The notes beneath the pieces are model-generated. The model searched no databases. It saw nothing but the letters and a program-made list of their open reading frames with translations, and had not been told where the DNA came from. A DNA stretch of 46,918 nucleotides from Campylobacterota bacterium (GTDB taxonomy: Bacteria > Campylobacterota_A > Desulfurellia > JAADFJ01): positions 1-46,918 of the forward strand of contig JAADFJ010000088.1 in NCBI GenBank assembly GCA_013152955.1, written 5' to 3'. Of the stretch, positions 30,030 through 38,878 are shown in pieces. Position 1 is the stretch's first letter; the number at the start of each line of letters is the position of its first letter. The position numbers and the translations under genes were made by a program.

Positions 30030-31595
30030 TTATTTTTTTCCATATCCTCCACCACCAGGTGTTTCGATTCTTAGAATATCGCCCTCGTGCAGCTTTGTAT
30101 TAAATTTGGAGGGCATTTTAATAGTTTCCCCATTCATTATTATGATATTTTTGCCTTTACCCCCATTATCGCCTCCTTTCAAGCCATACGGTACCCCCTT
30201 TCTTCTTTCAGATAAAACCGTTACCTCTGCATCAGAGGTAAGCTGCAGCTCTCTTATTAAACCGTTCCCTCCGCAAAATCTGCCTTTGCCGCCTGATACT
30301 TTTCTAATAGAATATTCTCTTATTATGAACGGATAGCTGTATTCGAGTGCTTCAATTGGTGTGTTAAGTGTATTTGTCATATGAGAATGTACGGCACTTT
30401 CCCCGTTTCCCTTTGAAGAAGCACCCATTCCTCCTGCCAATGTTTCGTAATAAGTGAATGGATTACCCGTTTTCTTATCAATGCCTCCAATTGCAATATT
30501 GTTCATTGTTCCTTGTGATGCAGCAGGTATTATATCGGGTAACGCTTTTGAAAGTGCTCCTAAAATTACATCAACTATTCTTTGAGATGTTTCTACATTG
30601 CCCCCGGCAACAGCTGCAGGAAATGACGCGTCTACCACGCTGCCTTTTTGCGTTATCAACTCTATGGGTCTTAAACATCCTGCATTTGTCGGGATATTTT
30701 CCTTAACCAAGGATCTAAAAACATACAAAACACATGACAGGGTAATCGCATAGACGGCGTTAACGCTGCCTTCAACCCGATCATCGGATTTTGAGAAATC
30801 TATTATGGCTTTGTTGCCTTTGATCGTGATGTTGACATTTATCTTAATATTTTTTCTGCCAGTACCGTCATCATCAAGATAATCCTCAAATTCGTACTTA
30901 CCGTTAGGTATATTTTCTATCGTTTTGCTCATAATCTTTTCAGAATATTCAATTAGGCTTTTTGAGTAAAAATTTACCATATCAAGGCCGTATTTTTTTA
31001 TCAGCTCTTCGGTTCGCTTTATACCTGTTATGTTAGCCATAATTTGTGCTGAAAAATCCCCCTCTCTTTCGTAAGGCGTTCTGACATTGTTCAAAAAAAA
31101 GTCTACCAGTTTTTTATCCAATTTACCTTTTTCCATAAGCTTTAGGGGCGGTATAATAATACCTTCCTGAAAAATATTTGTAGAAAGCGGCATAGAACCT
31201 GCGCTCATACCCCCCACATCCGAGTGGTGAGCCCTGTTTCCTGCAAAAAATACAGGTTCGCGGACGCCCTCAGCAAAAATAGGTGCAACAATCGTAATGT
31301 CAGGCAGATGTGTTCCGCCTTTGAAAGGATCATTCAAGATAACCATATCACCTTTTTCAAATTCAAAATTCTTAATGGCTTCTTTTACGGAAAGAGGCAT
31401 GGAGCCTAAATGAACAGGTATATGCGCAGCTTGCGCTATAATATCTCCATTTTTATCAAACACTGCGCAAGAAAAATCGCGCCTTTCTTTTATATTCGGC
31501 GAAAATGCGGTTCTGTTGAGCGATACACCCATCTCTTCGGAAACAGAAGATAGCTTATTCTTAAAAACTTCAAGCAATATAGGATTAACCTTCAC
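30030..31595 (-). CDS. hyuB: hydantoinase B / oxoprolinase-type subunit, GTG start
   Basis: PILLEVFKNKLSSVSEEMGVSLNRTAFSPNIKERRDFSCAVFD, GNRAHHSDVGGMSAGSMP, GGYGKK C-terminus. Confidence 0.93.
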   Translation of the reverse strand: MKVNPILLEVFKNKLSSVSEEMGVSLNRTAFSPNIKERRDFSCAVFDKNGDIIAQAAHIPVHLGSMPLSVKEAIKNFEFEKGDMVILNDPFKGGTHLPDITIVAPIFAEGVREPVFFAGNRAHHSDVGGMSAGSMPLSTNIFQEGIIIPPLKLMEKGKLDKKLVDFFLNNVRTPYEREGDFSAQIMANITGIKRTEELIKKYGLDMVNFYSKSLIEYSEKIMSKTIENIPNGKYEFEDYLDDDGTGRKNIKINVNITIKGNKAIIDFSKSDDRVEGSVNAVYAITLSCVLYVFRSLVKENIPTNAGCLRPIELITQKGSVVDASFPAAVAGGNVETSQRIVDVILGALSKALPDIIPAASQGTMNNIAIGGIDKKTGNPFTYYETLAGGMGASSKGNGESAVHSHMTNTLNTPIEALEYSYPFIIREYSIRKVSGGKGRFCGGNGLIRELQLTSDAEVTVLSERRKGVPYGLKGGDNGGKGKNIIIMNGETIKMPSKFNTKLHEGDILRIETPGGGGYGKK

Positions 31596-33573
31596 TTTTT
31601 GCTCCCGGTACATCTATAATCAGATTTCCGAATTCATCTATTTTTGCAGAACTGTCCGGCGGCAGAACAATGGTGGATGAGTATTCCAAAATTATAGCAG
31701 GACCTTTAATTATATTACCGCTTAAAAGTTTGTTACGTAAGAGAATATCTGTCGCAACAGATTGTGAATCAAAAATAACCTTTTTTTTGCCGATAATAGC
31801 TTTCGGATCAATATCCCCGATTGCAATCCTATTTTTTTCAAATATAGGTTTTTCGGGAATGCCTCGTCCCCGCAGCCTGATATTTACTATCTCAACCTCT
31901 TTTCTTCTATTTGCATAGCCGTAATTTTTTTTATGCGACTTATGAAAACCGTCTATATAATTTTCATCAAAAGGAACCGTTATTTCATACGATTGTCCTA
32001 CGTATCTCATATCCAGATATCTTTCCAGATGCATTTTATTATGTCTGATGCCTTCCTTCGTTAGATCCTTGACAGCCTCTTTTTCCAACGGTTTAAAGAT
32101 TTTTTTCAGTCTGCTTGTATTTGTATCTTTTCCCTGCATCATCACAGTCAGCGAATAATCTTTAATTATATCAGCCATAAGCATTCCGATGGCAGATAAT
32201 ATACCTGGATTTTTAGGTACAAGTACGGTAGGTATGTGAAGAAGCCGCGCCAAAAATACGGCATGCATTCCTCCTGCGCCGCCAAAAGAGAAAAGTGTAA
32301 ACTCTCTCGGGTCAAATCCCTTCTCGACGGATATTACTCTTATGGCCTTTTCCATAGATGCATTTGCAACAGAGAGAATGCCTTCTGCAAGCTCCAATGC
32401 GGAGAGCCCGACTTTTTTTGCCATCTCTTCGAAATAGTGATCAAGTTTATCTGTACCGAGCTGCATATTGCCGCCCAAAAAATAGTCCGGAACAAGACGA
32501 CCCAGAAATAAATTTGCGTCTGTAACGGTTATCTTTTTGCCTTTTCCGTAACAGATAGGTCCGGGATCTGCTCCGGCGCTTTCCGGTCCCACGCATAACG
32601 ATTCGCCCAAATCCCGATAGGCAATAGAGCCTCCGCCTGCACCAACGGTATGTATATCTATCATTGGTACTTTGACGGGCAATTCGGATATTTTGGACTC
32701 AAAACTCAAAGGCAGATTGCCGTCAATCAGGCATACATCCGTAGATGTGCCGCCCATGTCAAATGTAATAAGTTTATTGTAACCTGCCATTTTGCCAAGC
32801 TCATAAGCGCCGACAGCTCCGCCGGCGGGGCCTGAAATAATAGTTCTTACAGACTCATTCATTGCTACATCGGCGGAGATACTTCCGCCGTTTGACTGCA
32901 TAATTCGCAATTCATTATTTCCGATATCGTCAATTATGCATTTTATATATTTTTTCATTTTCGGTGAGACATAGGCATTGATTATGGTTGTTGACGTGCG
33001 CTCATATTCTCTGAATTCGGCAACTATTCTGTGTGATAGAGAAATAGGTATCTGCAGTTTTTTGAGAGCTTCTTGAATCATCAATTCATGTTTCGGGTTC
33101 AGATAAGAAAATAAAAAGCATACGGCTATAGATTCAATTTGCTCCTTTTCCAAATTCCTTAGAATATCATTCAGTGAAGATTTATCTATCTCATCGATAA
33201 TTTCACCTTCAAAATTAACTCTGCATTTAACTCCGAATCTCAACTTATCCGGCACCAGAACAGGCTCCTTTCTATATGACAAGTTATAAAGTTCGCTTCT
33301 GTTTTGTCTGCCGATTTCGATAATGTCTTCAAAACCTTTGTTTGTAATTAGTGCACATTTTGCACCTTTTCTCTCTAAAATAGCATTGGTTGCTACTGTA
33401 GAGCCATGAATTATTTTAAATTCTTTAGAGCTTACCGCATGTTTTAGGCCTTTTAACACGGAATCTGCCGGATTTGCCGGAGAAGACAATATCTTGTACA
33501 CTCCCCATTTACCGTTTGACTTATATATGAAATCGGTGAATGTTCCGCCGGTATCTACTCCGATTATCTCCAT
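31585..33573 (-). CDS. hyuA: hydantoinase A / oxoprolinase-type subunit
   Basis: IIGVDTGGTFTDFIY, SGPAGGAVGAYELG, FDMGGTSTDVCLI, VGAGGGSIA, SFGGAGGMHA. Confidence 0.94.
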   Translation of the reverse strand: MEIIGVDTGGTFTDFIYKSNGKWGVYKILSSPANPADSVLKGLKHAVSSKEFKIIHGSTVATNAILERKGAKCALITNKGFEDIIEIGRQNRSELYNLSYRKEPVLVPDKLRFGVKCRVNFEGEIIDEIDKSSLNDILRNLEKEQIESIAVCFLFSYLNPKHELMIQEALKKLQIPISLSHRIVAEFREYERTSTTIINAYVSPKMKKYIKCIIDDIGNNELRIMQSNGGSISADVAMNESVRTIISGPAGGAVGAYELGKMAGYNKLITFDMGGTSTDVCLIDGNLPLSFESKISELPVKVPMIDIHTVGAGGGSIAYRDLGESLCVGPESAGADPGPICYGKGKKITVTDANLFLGRLVPDYFLGGNMQLGTDKLDHYFEEMAKKVGLSALELAEGILSVANASMEKAIRVISVEKGFDPREFTLFSFGGAGGMHAVFLARLLHIPTVLVPKNPGILSAIGMLMADIIKDYSLTVMMQGKDTNTSRLKKIFKPLEKEAVKDLTKEGIRHNKMHLERYLDMRYVGQSYEITVPFDENYIDGFHKSHKKNYGYANRRKEVEIVNIRLRGRGIPEKPIFEKNRIAIGDIDPKAIIGKKKVIFDSQSVATDILLRNKLLSGNIIKGPAIILEYSSTIVLPPDSSAKIDEFGNLIIDVPGAKSEG

Positions 33574-33700
33574 TCTTCTTTGCCCGTACAATTTTTAATC
33601 ATATAGAATCCTTGCTGCTGTTCTGCTCGATCGCACTAAAAGCACCCCCTATCAATTTATAAATGATCCATTGAGTCCCCAATCAGTCTTGTGATGTTAA

Positions 33701-33729
33701 AAGATAATTTAATATTTAACTTTTGTCAA
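33701..33729 (-). promoter_or_regulatory. Predicted sigma70-type promoter for hyuA operon
   Basis: Minus strand TTGACA - 17 bp - TATCTT. Confidence 0.55.
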
Positions 33730-33927
33730 GCCGAAATAAACTTGCTGCAGCGGGTGTAATCGGTTTGTGAATATAATTATTGTGCAGTGGTCTCACAGTG
33801 GTTTTATAATTAATTTCCGCTTGATGTTTTAACATTACAGTATTAAGCTATACGTGTTATCTACATATACGGTAATCGGAACTCCGAAACGTTATGTGAA
33901 CAGAAAAGTTAAAATGGAGGAATAGTT

Positions 33928-34344
33928 ATGATTGAAACTTATCGCGGAGTTGTGTATCCGAATCAGATAGATCATATGAATCATATGAATGTGCAGTGGT
34001 ACACCTCTAAATTTGATGAGGCTACATGGCATCTGTTCTCCGCAGTCGGGATTACCTCAAATTATATTCGCAAAAACAGTAGAGGTATGGCCGCTGTCGA
34101 ACAGATTACAAAATATAAAGCAGAAGCAATAGCAGGTGATCTTCTCGTTGTAAAATCAAAGATACTTGAAGCGGCGAATAAGACCATTAGATTTCTGCAT
34201 GCTATGTACAATTCCGAAACCGGTCTGGAGCTGGCTACTTCTGAGTTGGTTGCCGTACACATTGACAGAATAGCAAGGAAGGCCTGCCGTCTTCCGGATG
34301 ATATTAAAAATAGATGTGAACAGCTAATGAAAGCTGCCCCATAA
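33928..34344 (+). CDS. hotdog-fold acyl-CoA thioesterase family protein
   Basis: VVYPNQIDHMNHMNVQWYTSKFDEATWHLF. Confidence 0.85.
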   Translation: MIETYRGVVYPNQIDHMNHMNVQWYTSKFDEATWHLFSAVGITSNYIRKNSRGMAAVEQITKYKAEAIAGDLLVVKSKILEAANKTIRFLHAMYNSETGLELATSELVAVHIDRIARKACRLPDDIKNRCEQLMKAAP

Positions 34345-34437
34345 CAGAGCGTCAGCTTAAAAAATAATGGAAATACCGATCTATCTAATAGATGCTTTCA
34401 GGATAAAGAGCATCCAATAGGGGTCGTGCATTTCAAA

Positions 34438-34792
34438 TGGTGGAGGTGGCGGGAATCGAACCCGCGTCCAGTAAATGGTTACCCGATGAACGCTACATGC
34501 TTAGTCATCTTTGAGTTTTAGATTTTACCTTTAAGCTGACAAATCGGTAAAATCTTTAGCTTTGTAATACAAGTCTGAAATCACAAAGCCATTCATTTCA
34601 GACCGCCTTCCTTTTAATTAGAGATTATAAGCACCTCAGAAGGTTAAGTTGGATATAATCCCTTAGCTGTCTAAGCAGCTAACGCGTAACTATTTTCGTT
34701 TGCGTTTATTTGTTTTGCACCTGTTTAACGAGCACAGTGCAACCTCGGCATGCTCTCATCTTCCTCCATTTCTGTCGAGTCCAATCACCCCC
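34438..34792 (-). ncRNA. ssrA: transfer-messenger RNA (tmRNA); tag ORF GCA AAC GAA AAT AGT TAC GCG TTA GCT GCT TAG = ANENSYALAA at 34671-34703
   Basis: 5' GGGGGTGATTGGACTCGACAG and 3' ...GGACGCGGGTTCGATTCCCGCCACCTCCACCA; acceptor ends pair (GGGGGTG/CACCTCC); GCATGCCGAGG; canonical -ALAA tag. Confidence 0.96.
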
Positions 34793-35247
34793 TTTATCTG
34801 TCTCAGGGCATCTCTGTTTTGATCCTCTTTCTTGAGAACTTCACGCTTGTCGTATAACTTTTTTCCTTTAGCGATGGCGATCTCTATTTTTACCCTTCCA
34901 TTCCTAAAATATAGCCTGAGCGGGATAATTGTCAATCCTGTTTTCTTTATTTCCGAAGATATTTTTAATATCTCTTTTTTATGCATCAGGAGTTTTCTGT
35001 CTCTATCCGGATCAGGTATAAAACTGCCGCTGTTTGAATATGCGGCAATATGAAGACCGGTTATAAACAGCTCTCCCTTGATCAAGTAAACATATCCGTC
35101 TTTTAGAGATGCTTTGTGGGAGCGTATTGATTTTACCTCTGAGCCCAAAAGTACAATTCCGGCCTCGTATCTTTTAAGTATAATATAATTGTGGAAAGCC
35201 TTTCGGTTGGTTACCGCAATATTTTTGTTATCAGTTTTTGACGACAT
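34756..35247 (-). CDS. smpB: SsrA-binding protein
   Basis: NRKAFHNYIILKRYEAGIVLLGSEVKSIRSHKASLKDGYV, GLTIIPLRLYFRNGRVKIEIAIAKGKKLYDKRE. Confidence 0.97.
   Translation of the reverse strand: MSSKTDNKNIAVTNRKAFHNYIILKRYEAGIVLLGSEVKSIRSHKASLKDGYVYLIKGELFITGLHIAAYSNSGSFIPDPDRDRKLLMHKKEILKISSEIKKTGLTIIPLRLYFRNGRVKIEIAIAKGKKLYDKREVLKKEDQNRDALRQIKGVIGLDRNGGR
34908..34935 (-). promoter_or_regulatory. Predicted intragenic sigma70-type promoter for ssrA inside smpB
   Basis: Minus strand TTGACA - 16 bp - TATATT, about 110 nt upstream of the tmRNA 5' end. Confidence 0.6.
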
Positions 35248-37339
35248 GAGTTGTGATAAATATCAGCAGCTCATTTCTTGGATGCGATTCGCTTTTATTT
35301 TTGAAAAGCCATCCAAAAAAAGGTATCCTTGAAAGACCGGGGATGCCTGAGCTGCTACTCTTATCGGTCTTTGAAAATATACCTCCAAGAACTATCGTGC
35401 TATTGTTTTTGACGATTACATTGGATACAACTTGATTTGTATTAATAGCCGTAGCAGTTGAGCCGGGAACAATGGTCGGTGTATCCTTGGTAGCCTTGAT
35501 GTCAAGAAGTATTGTCCCGGAAGCTGTTATATGAGGTGTTACATCAAGTTCTAAATTTGCCTGCTTAAAATCTGTTGTTGGAGGGCCTCCGTTAGTACCG
35601 GCTATAATATAGGGTATTTGAACGCCTTGTTTTATAGTTCCCTTTTCATTATCAAGGGTAATGATTTTTGGTGTAGATATGGTTTTTGTATATCCATTGA
35701 TTTCCCCGAGTGAAAGTTTTAGAGACAGATTGTAAGTTCTTGACACATTTCCGATTGCAAGACCAATATTGCCCAATGGATTTGCGCCAGGAAGATTAAC
35801 AACAAAATTATCGCTGTTCGGAACGGCGCCTCCCAAAGAATTTGTACCTGTACTGCCGCCGCCAAGTGAAATCATAGTTGTGTTGTTTGAGATGTTATTA
35901 TTGAAGTTTCCTCCCCATTGAATTCCAAAATCTCTCTCATTTGTTTTTGTAACTTCTACAATCCTTGCATCAATCTCTATCACAGGTTTTCTTTTATCAA
36001 TCATTTTTATAACCCGTTTTATTTCCATGACATTCTTTTTGGTTTCCGAATAAAGGATAGCGTTGTTGCTTTCATCTGCAACGATAAAACCGTTTCCTTT
36101 TGACGAACCTGCATAAACAATTTTCTGAATTATAGATACTGCTTTGCCGGCTTTAATATAACTTAACGGGATTGTGCCTGTTATGGGTTTTTCTATTACG
36201 GATAAATGTTCTTTGGCTTTGATTGCAGCAAGTCTCTGCCGGCTTTGCCTTTCCATCACACCGATAGGCGCAATACGAATGACATTTCCGATTCTCTCTT
36301 TCTCCAATCCTTTTTGTTCCAATATAAGATCAAGAAGCTGATCCCACGGAATGTTTTTTACCTGGATAGTGATTTTCCCTTTTACCGAATCATCAGCTAT
36401 AATATTTAGTTTGCTGATATTCGCTATCATTCTAAGAAGATCTATCACATCTGCGTTTTTTACATTAACGCTGACCGGTTTTCCTGTATATTTGCTTGCT
36501 TTTCTGATTTTCCTGCTGTTTAGAATAACAGCTTTTATAGATTTTTTTGCATTTACCAGAGTAATATATATGTGAGTACTGTCAGATGAAAAATGTACAA
36601 AGCTGTGTTTTTTTAGTTTTATGTTGATTACGGATGTTGTTCCGTTTTGAGCGGTTGTTATTTGAGATATGATTTTTGATCTGTCCGAAACATTCCGATT
36701 GAATGTTACATTCTTTGCAAATTTCGAATTGCGAATTACAATTTTTATATCTCTGTTCTTTATTGTTTTGTTCCAGCCATCTATTCTGCTTGCTCTTACA
36801 GCAATCTGTTCATATCGTTTTTTGCTGAGAAACAGAATCTCTTTTATAGTATTTTGTCGAAGTTTATTGTTTTTGAAGGTGATTTTAAATTCTGTTTCAG
36901 CTGATTTATTGGAAAAGTGTACAGATTTAACAGTCCTGTTGAACGCAAAGACCATCCTGAAGAATCTCATCCTTCCTCTTTTACGAAAGGCATATCTGAC
37001 ATATTTAGTGTTTCTCATATTAAGCTGCTTTATGTCGTTCTTATCGTTGTAAAAATGTCTTATGCCTACAAGATCCACTGCCACTTTGTTTCCCCGTTTA
37101 AGAATAAACCATCTGCTTTTCAGTTTTTTTCCTATGAGTACTATTCTTGTCCGGTTGAGAGAATCGAAAACAGTTATGCCGTAAAGCTTTGAAGAATCCG
37201 TCTGAGTTGATCTTATTACCTGCGAAGCCCCAATGATTGCTCTGTTTTCAGTTTCTTCAGAGTACGCCTTAACTGAGAATAGACCTATCAATAAAAAACA
37301 GATAACTATTTTATATGAGAAACGCAACCTCTTATTCAT
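35231..37339 (-). CDS. pilQ: type IV pilus secretin PilQ
   Basis: AMIN-like N-domain; VSVNVKNADVIDLLRMIANISKLNIIADDSVKGKITIQVKNIPWDQLLDLIL; secretin C-domain (VVSNVIVKNNSTIVLGGIFSK...IPFFGWLFKN). Confidence 0.95.
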   Translation of the reverse strand: MNKRLRFSYKIVICFLLIGLFSVKAYSEETENRAIIGASQVIRSTQTDSSKLYGITVFDSLNRTRIVLIGKKLKSRWFILKRGNKVAVDLVGIRHFYNDKNDIKQLNMRNTKYVRYAFRKRGRMRFFRMVFAFNRTVKSVHFSNKSAETEFKITFKNNKLRQNTIKEILFLSKKRYEQIAVRASRIDGWNKTIKNRDIKIVIRNSKFAKNVTFNRNVSDRSKIISQITTAQNGTTSVINIKLKKHSFVHFSSDSTHIYITLVNAKKSIKAVILNSRKIRKASKYTGKPVSVNVKNADVIDLLRMIANISKLNIIADDSVKGKITIQVKNIPWDQLLDLILEQKGLEKERIGNVIRIAPIGVMERQSRQRLAAIKAKEHLSVIEKPITGTIPLSYIKAGKAVSIIQKIVYAGSSKGNGFIVADESNNAILYSETKKNVMEIKRVIKMIDKRKPVIEIDARIVEVTKTNERDFGIQWGGNFNNNISNNTTMISLGGGSTGTNSLGGAVPNSDNFVVNLPGANPLGNIGLAIGNVSRTYNLSLKLSLGEINGYTKTISTPKIITLDNEKGTIKQGVQIPYIIAGTNGGPPTTDFKQANLELDVTPHITASGTILLDIKATKDTPTIVPGSTATAINTNQVVSNVIVKNNSTIVLGGIFSKTDKSSSSGIPGLSRIPFFGWLFKNKSESHPRNELLIFITTHVVKN

Positions 37340-37360
37340 AATCTCTCCTTGTTCATTCAA

Positions 37361-37801
37361 CTATCTTGGTAATTCAAGCTTTACAACAACAGATTTTTCT
37401 ACATTTCCGTCCCTGTATGTTCCTTTTATGCTTATCAGTGAATTTTTTATTCCTACAACTGTTGCTTGTCTGCCGATATGATCATCAATCTTTACAATAT
37501 ATACATTACCGTTTGACACAATTAATGCTCTTTTGCCAAGTTTCCCCGTAATAATACCGACAAGTGATATGGCTCTTATTCTTGCAACAATTTCACTCTT
37601 ATTGGCATTTTCTTCGACTGTTCCTTTTTGTGCGTTTAATTGTTTCAATTTTTCAAGATTGATAAATGGATCTCTGCCGCTGTATCTGAATCTTTCGACC
37701 TGAGCGTTGCTGCCGGCGACTATAATTTTTACGGCCATTGCCGGATTAGGCAAAAAAATCAGACTTATGATAAATACCAATGTAATATAGTTGTTTTTCA
37801 T
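37361..37801 (-). CDS. pilP: type IV pilus assembly protein PilP
   Basis: Position between pilO and pilQ; YSGRDPFINLEKL, SLVGIITGKLGKRALIVSNGNVYIVKIDDHIG. Confidence 0.85.
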   Translation of the reverse strand: MKNNYITLVFIISLIFLPNPAMAVKIIVAGSNAQVERFRYSGRDPFINLEKLKQLNAQKGTVEENANKSEIVARIRAISLVGIITGKLGKRALIVSNGNVYIVKIDDHIGRQATVVGIKNSLISIKGTYRDGNVEKSVVVKLELPR

Positions 37802-38364
37802 TTTTTTTGACTATTTTTAAAATAGTATGTAGAAAGTCGGAGCGCTATATGAGCAGTCGCCAGATTTTCTGATTTTGTTGTTGCGCCCGTTATCAAAATT
37901 TTCCCGGGTATTATGATACGTTTTTCATCAGACAGGTCTGTAATAAATTTGCCCAAAGACGCATAATTTGAAATCAGATCCAGATCTATATTAACAGTGT
38001 TATAAAACTTTTTCTTATTGACAAAAAGTGAGGGATTGAAACGGTTAACGATAATTCCGTTTTTTTGAGCCAGACTTACAATCCTTTTAATGAGATTTGG
38101 TATCTCTTTTTTATCCGGTAAATTTTTAGATAAAATTTTAAACTGTCTTGTATACTGAGCCAGACTTTTTTTTACAAGAGGTAACTTATTGCTGATATTT
38201 TGAAGTTTGGTTACGTCTCTTTTTAATTGATTAAGTGAAACATTGTTCGGCAGATAACTGTAATTTGCAAAGAAATACAGCGGTACTGCTATAATTGCGA
38301 TAATGATTATAGCCTTTTGAATGAGAGGTGCTTCGTTAAGTGATTCCGATATAGGGTTTGCCAT
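37798..38364 (-). CDS. pilO: type IV pilus assembly protein PilO
   Basis: N-terminal TM, coiled coil, ferredoxin-like C-domain; operon position. Confidence 0.85.
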   Translation of the reverse strand: MANPISESLNEAPLIQKAIIIIAIIAVPLYFFANYSYLPNNVSLNQLKRDVTKLQNISNKLPLVKKSLAQYTRQFKILSKNLPDKKEIPNLIKRIVSLAQKNGIIVNRFNPSLFVNKKKFYNTVNIDLDLISNYASLGKFITDLSDEKRIIIPGKILITGATTKSENLATAHIALRLSTYYFKNSQKK

Positions 38365-38365
38365 C

Positions 38366-38878
38366 TTATTTAAACCTTATTCTGAACGAAACTATCGGAT
38401 TTTGCGGTGTACCGCCCGATCTTGATAAGCCTTTACCTTCAAAACTAACATTTTTGAAACCTCCTTTTTTCTCAAGAGAGATCATATATCTTGCGACGGA
38501 AGCATAGGAAAATGCCTTTCCCGAAACGGTTATTGTTCTGCCTTTTAAAAGATAGTCTATCCATATATTAGGCACAGTGGCGTCACCAAATCGATTCATA
38601 AAAGATATATCGCCATAACGCATTGATTGGAGCTTTTTTATGCTATTCGATTTAGATTTTACTATTTTTGTTTTATTCTCAAGTTTTTTGACAATAGAAG
38701 CAACATATTTTAAGCCGTTTTTTCTTGTCCGAAGAGAATTTATGGCAGAATTTTGATAGAAATAAGCTGCAGCAAAAGTAAATAGTTCAATTATAATAAT
38801 TGCTATAAGAATTATAGAATACGAAAGGGCAATATGTTTTTTAGGTTTTTTTGATTCAATAAGATTAATAAGTATCAT
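38366..38878 (-). CDS. pilN: type IV pilus assembly protein PilN
   Basis: MILINLIESKKPKK N-terminus, single TM; operon position. Confidence 0.85.
   Translation of the reverse strand: MILINLIESKKPKKHIALSYSIILIAIIIIELFTFAAAYFYQNSAINSLRTRKNGLKYVASIVKKLENKTKIVKSKSNSIKKLQSMRYGDISFMNRFGDATVPNIWIDYLLKGRTITVSGKAFSYASVARYMISLEKKGGFKNVSFEGKGLSRSGGTPQNPIVSFRIRFK

Noticed and set aside
34384-34415. GATGCT...AGCATC hairpin between the thioesterase and ssrA as a bidirectional terminator
   Set aside because: Six-bp stem, 12-nt loop and no convincing U-tract on either strand
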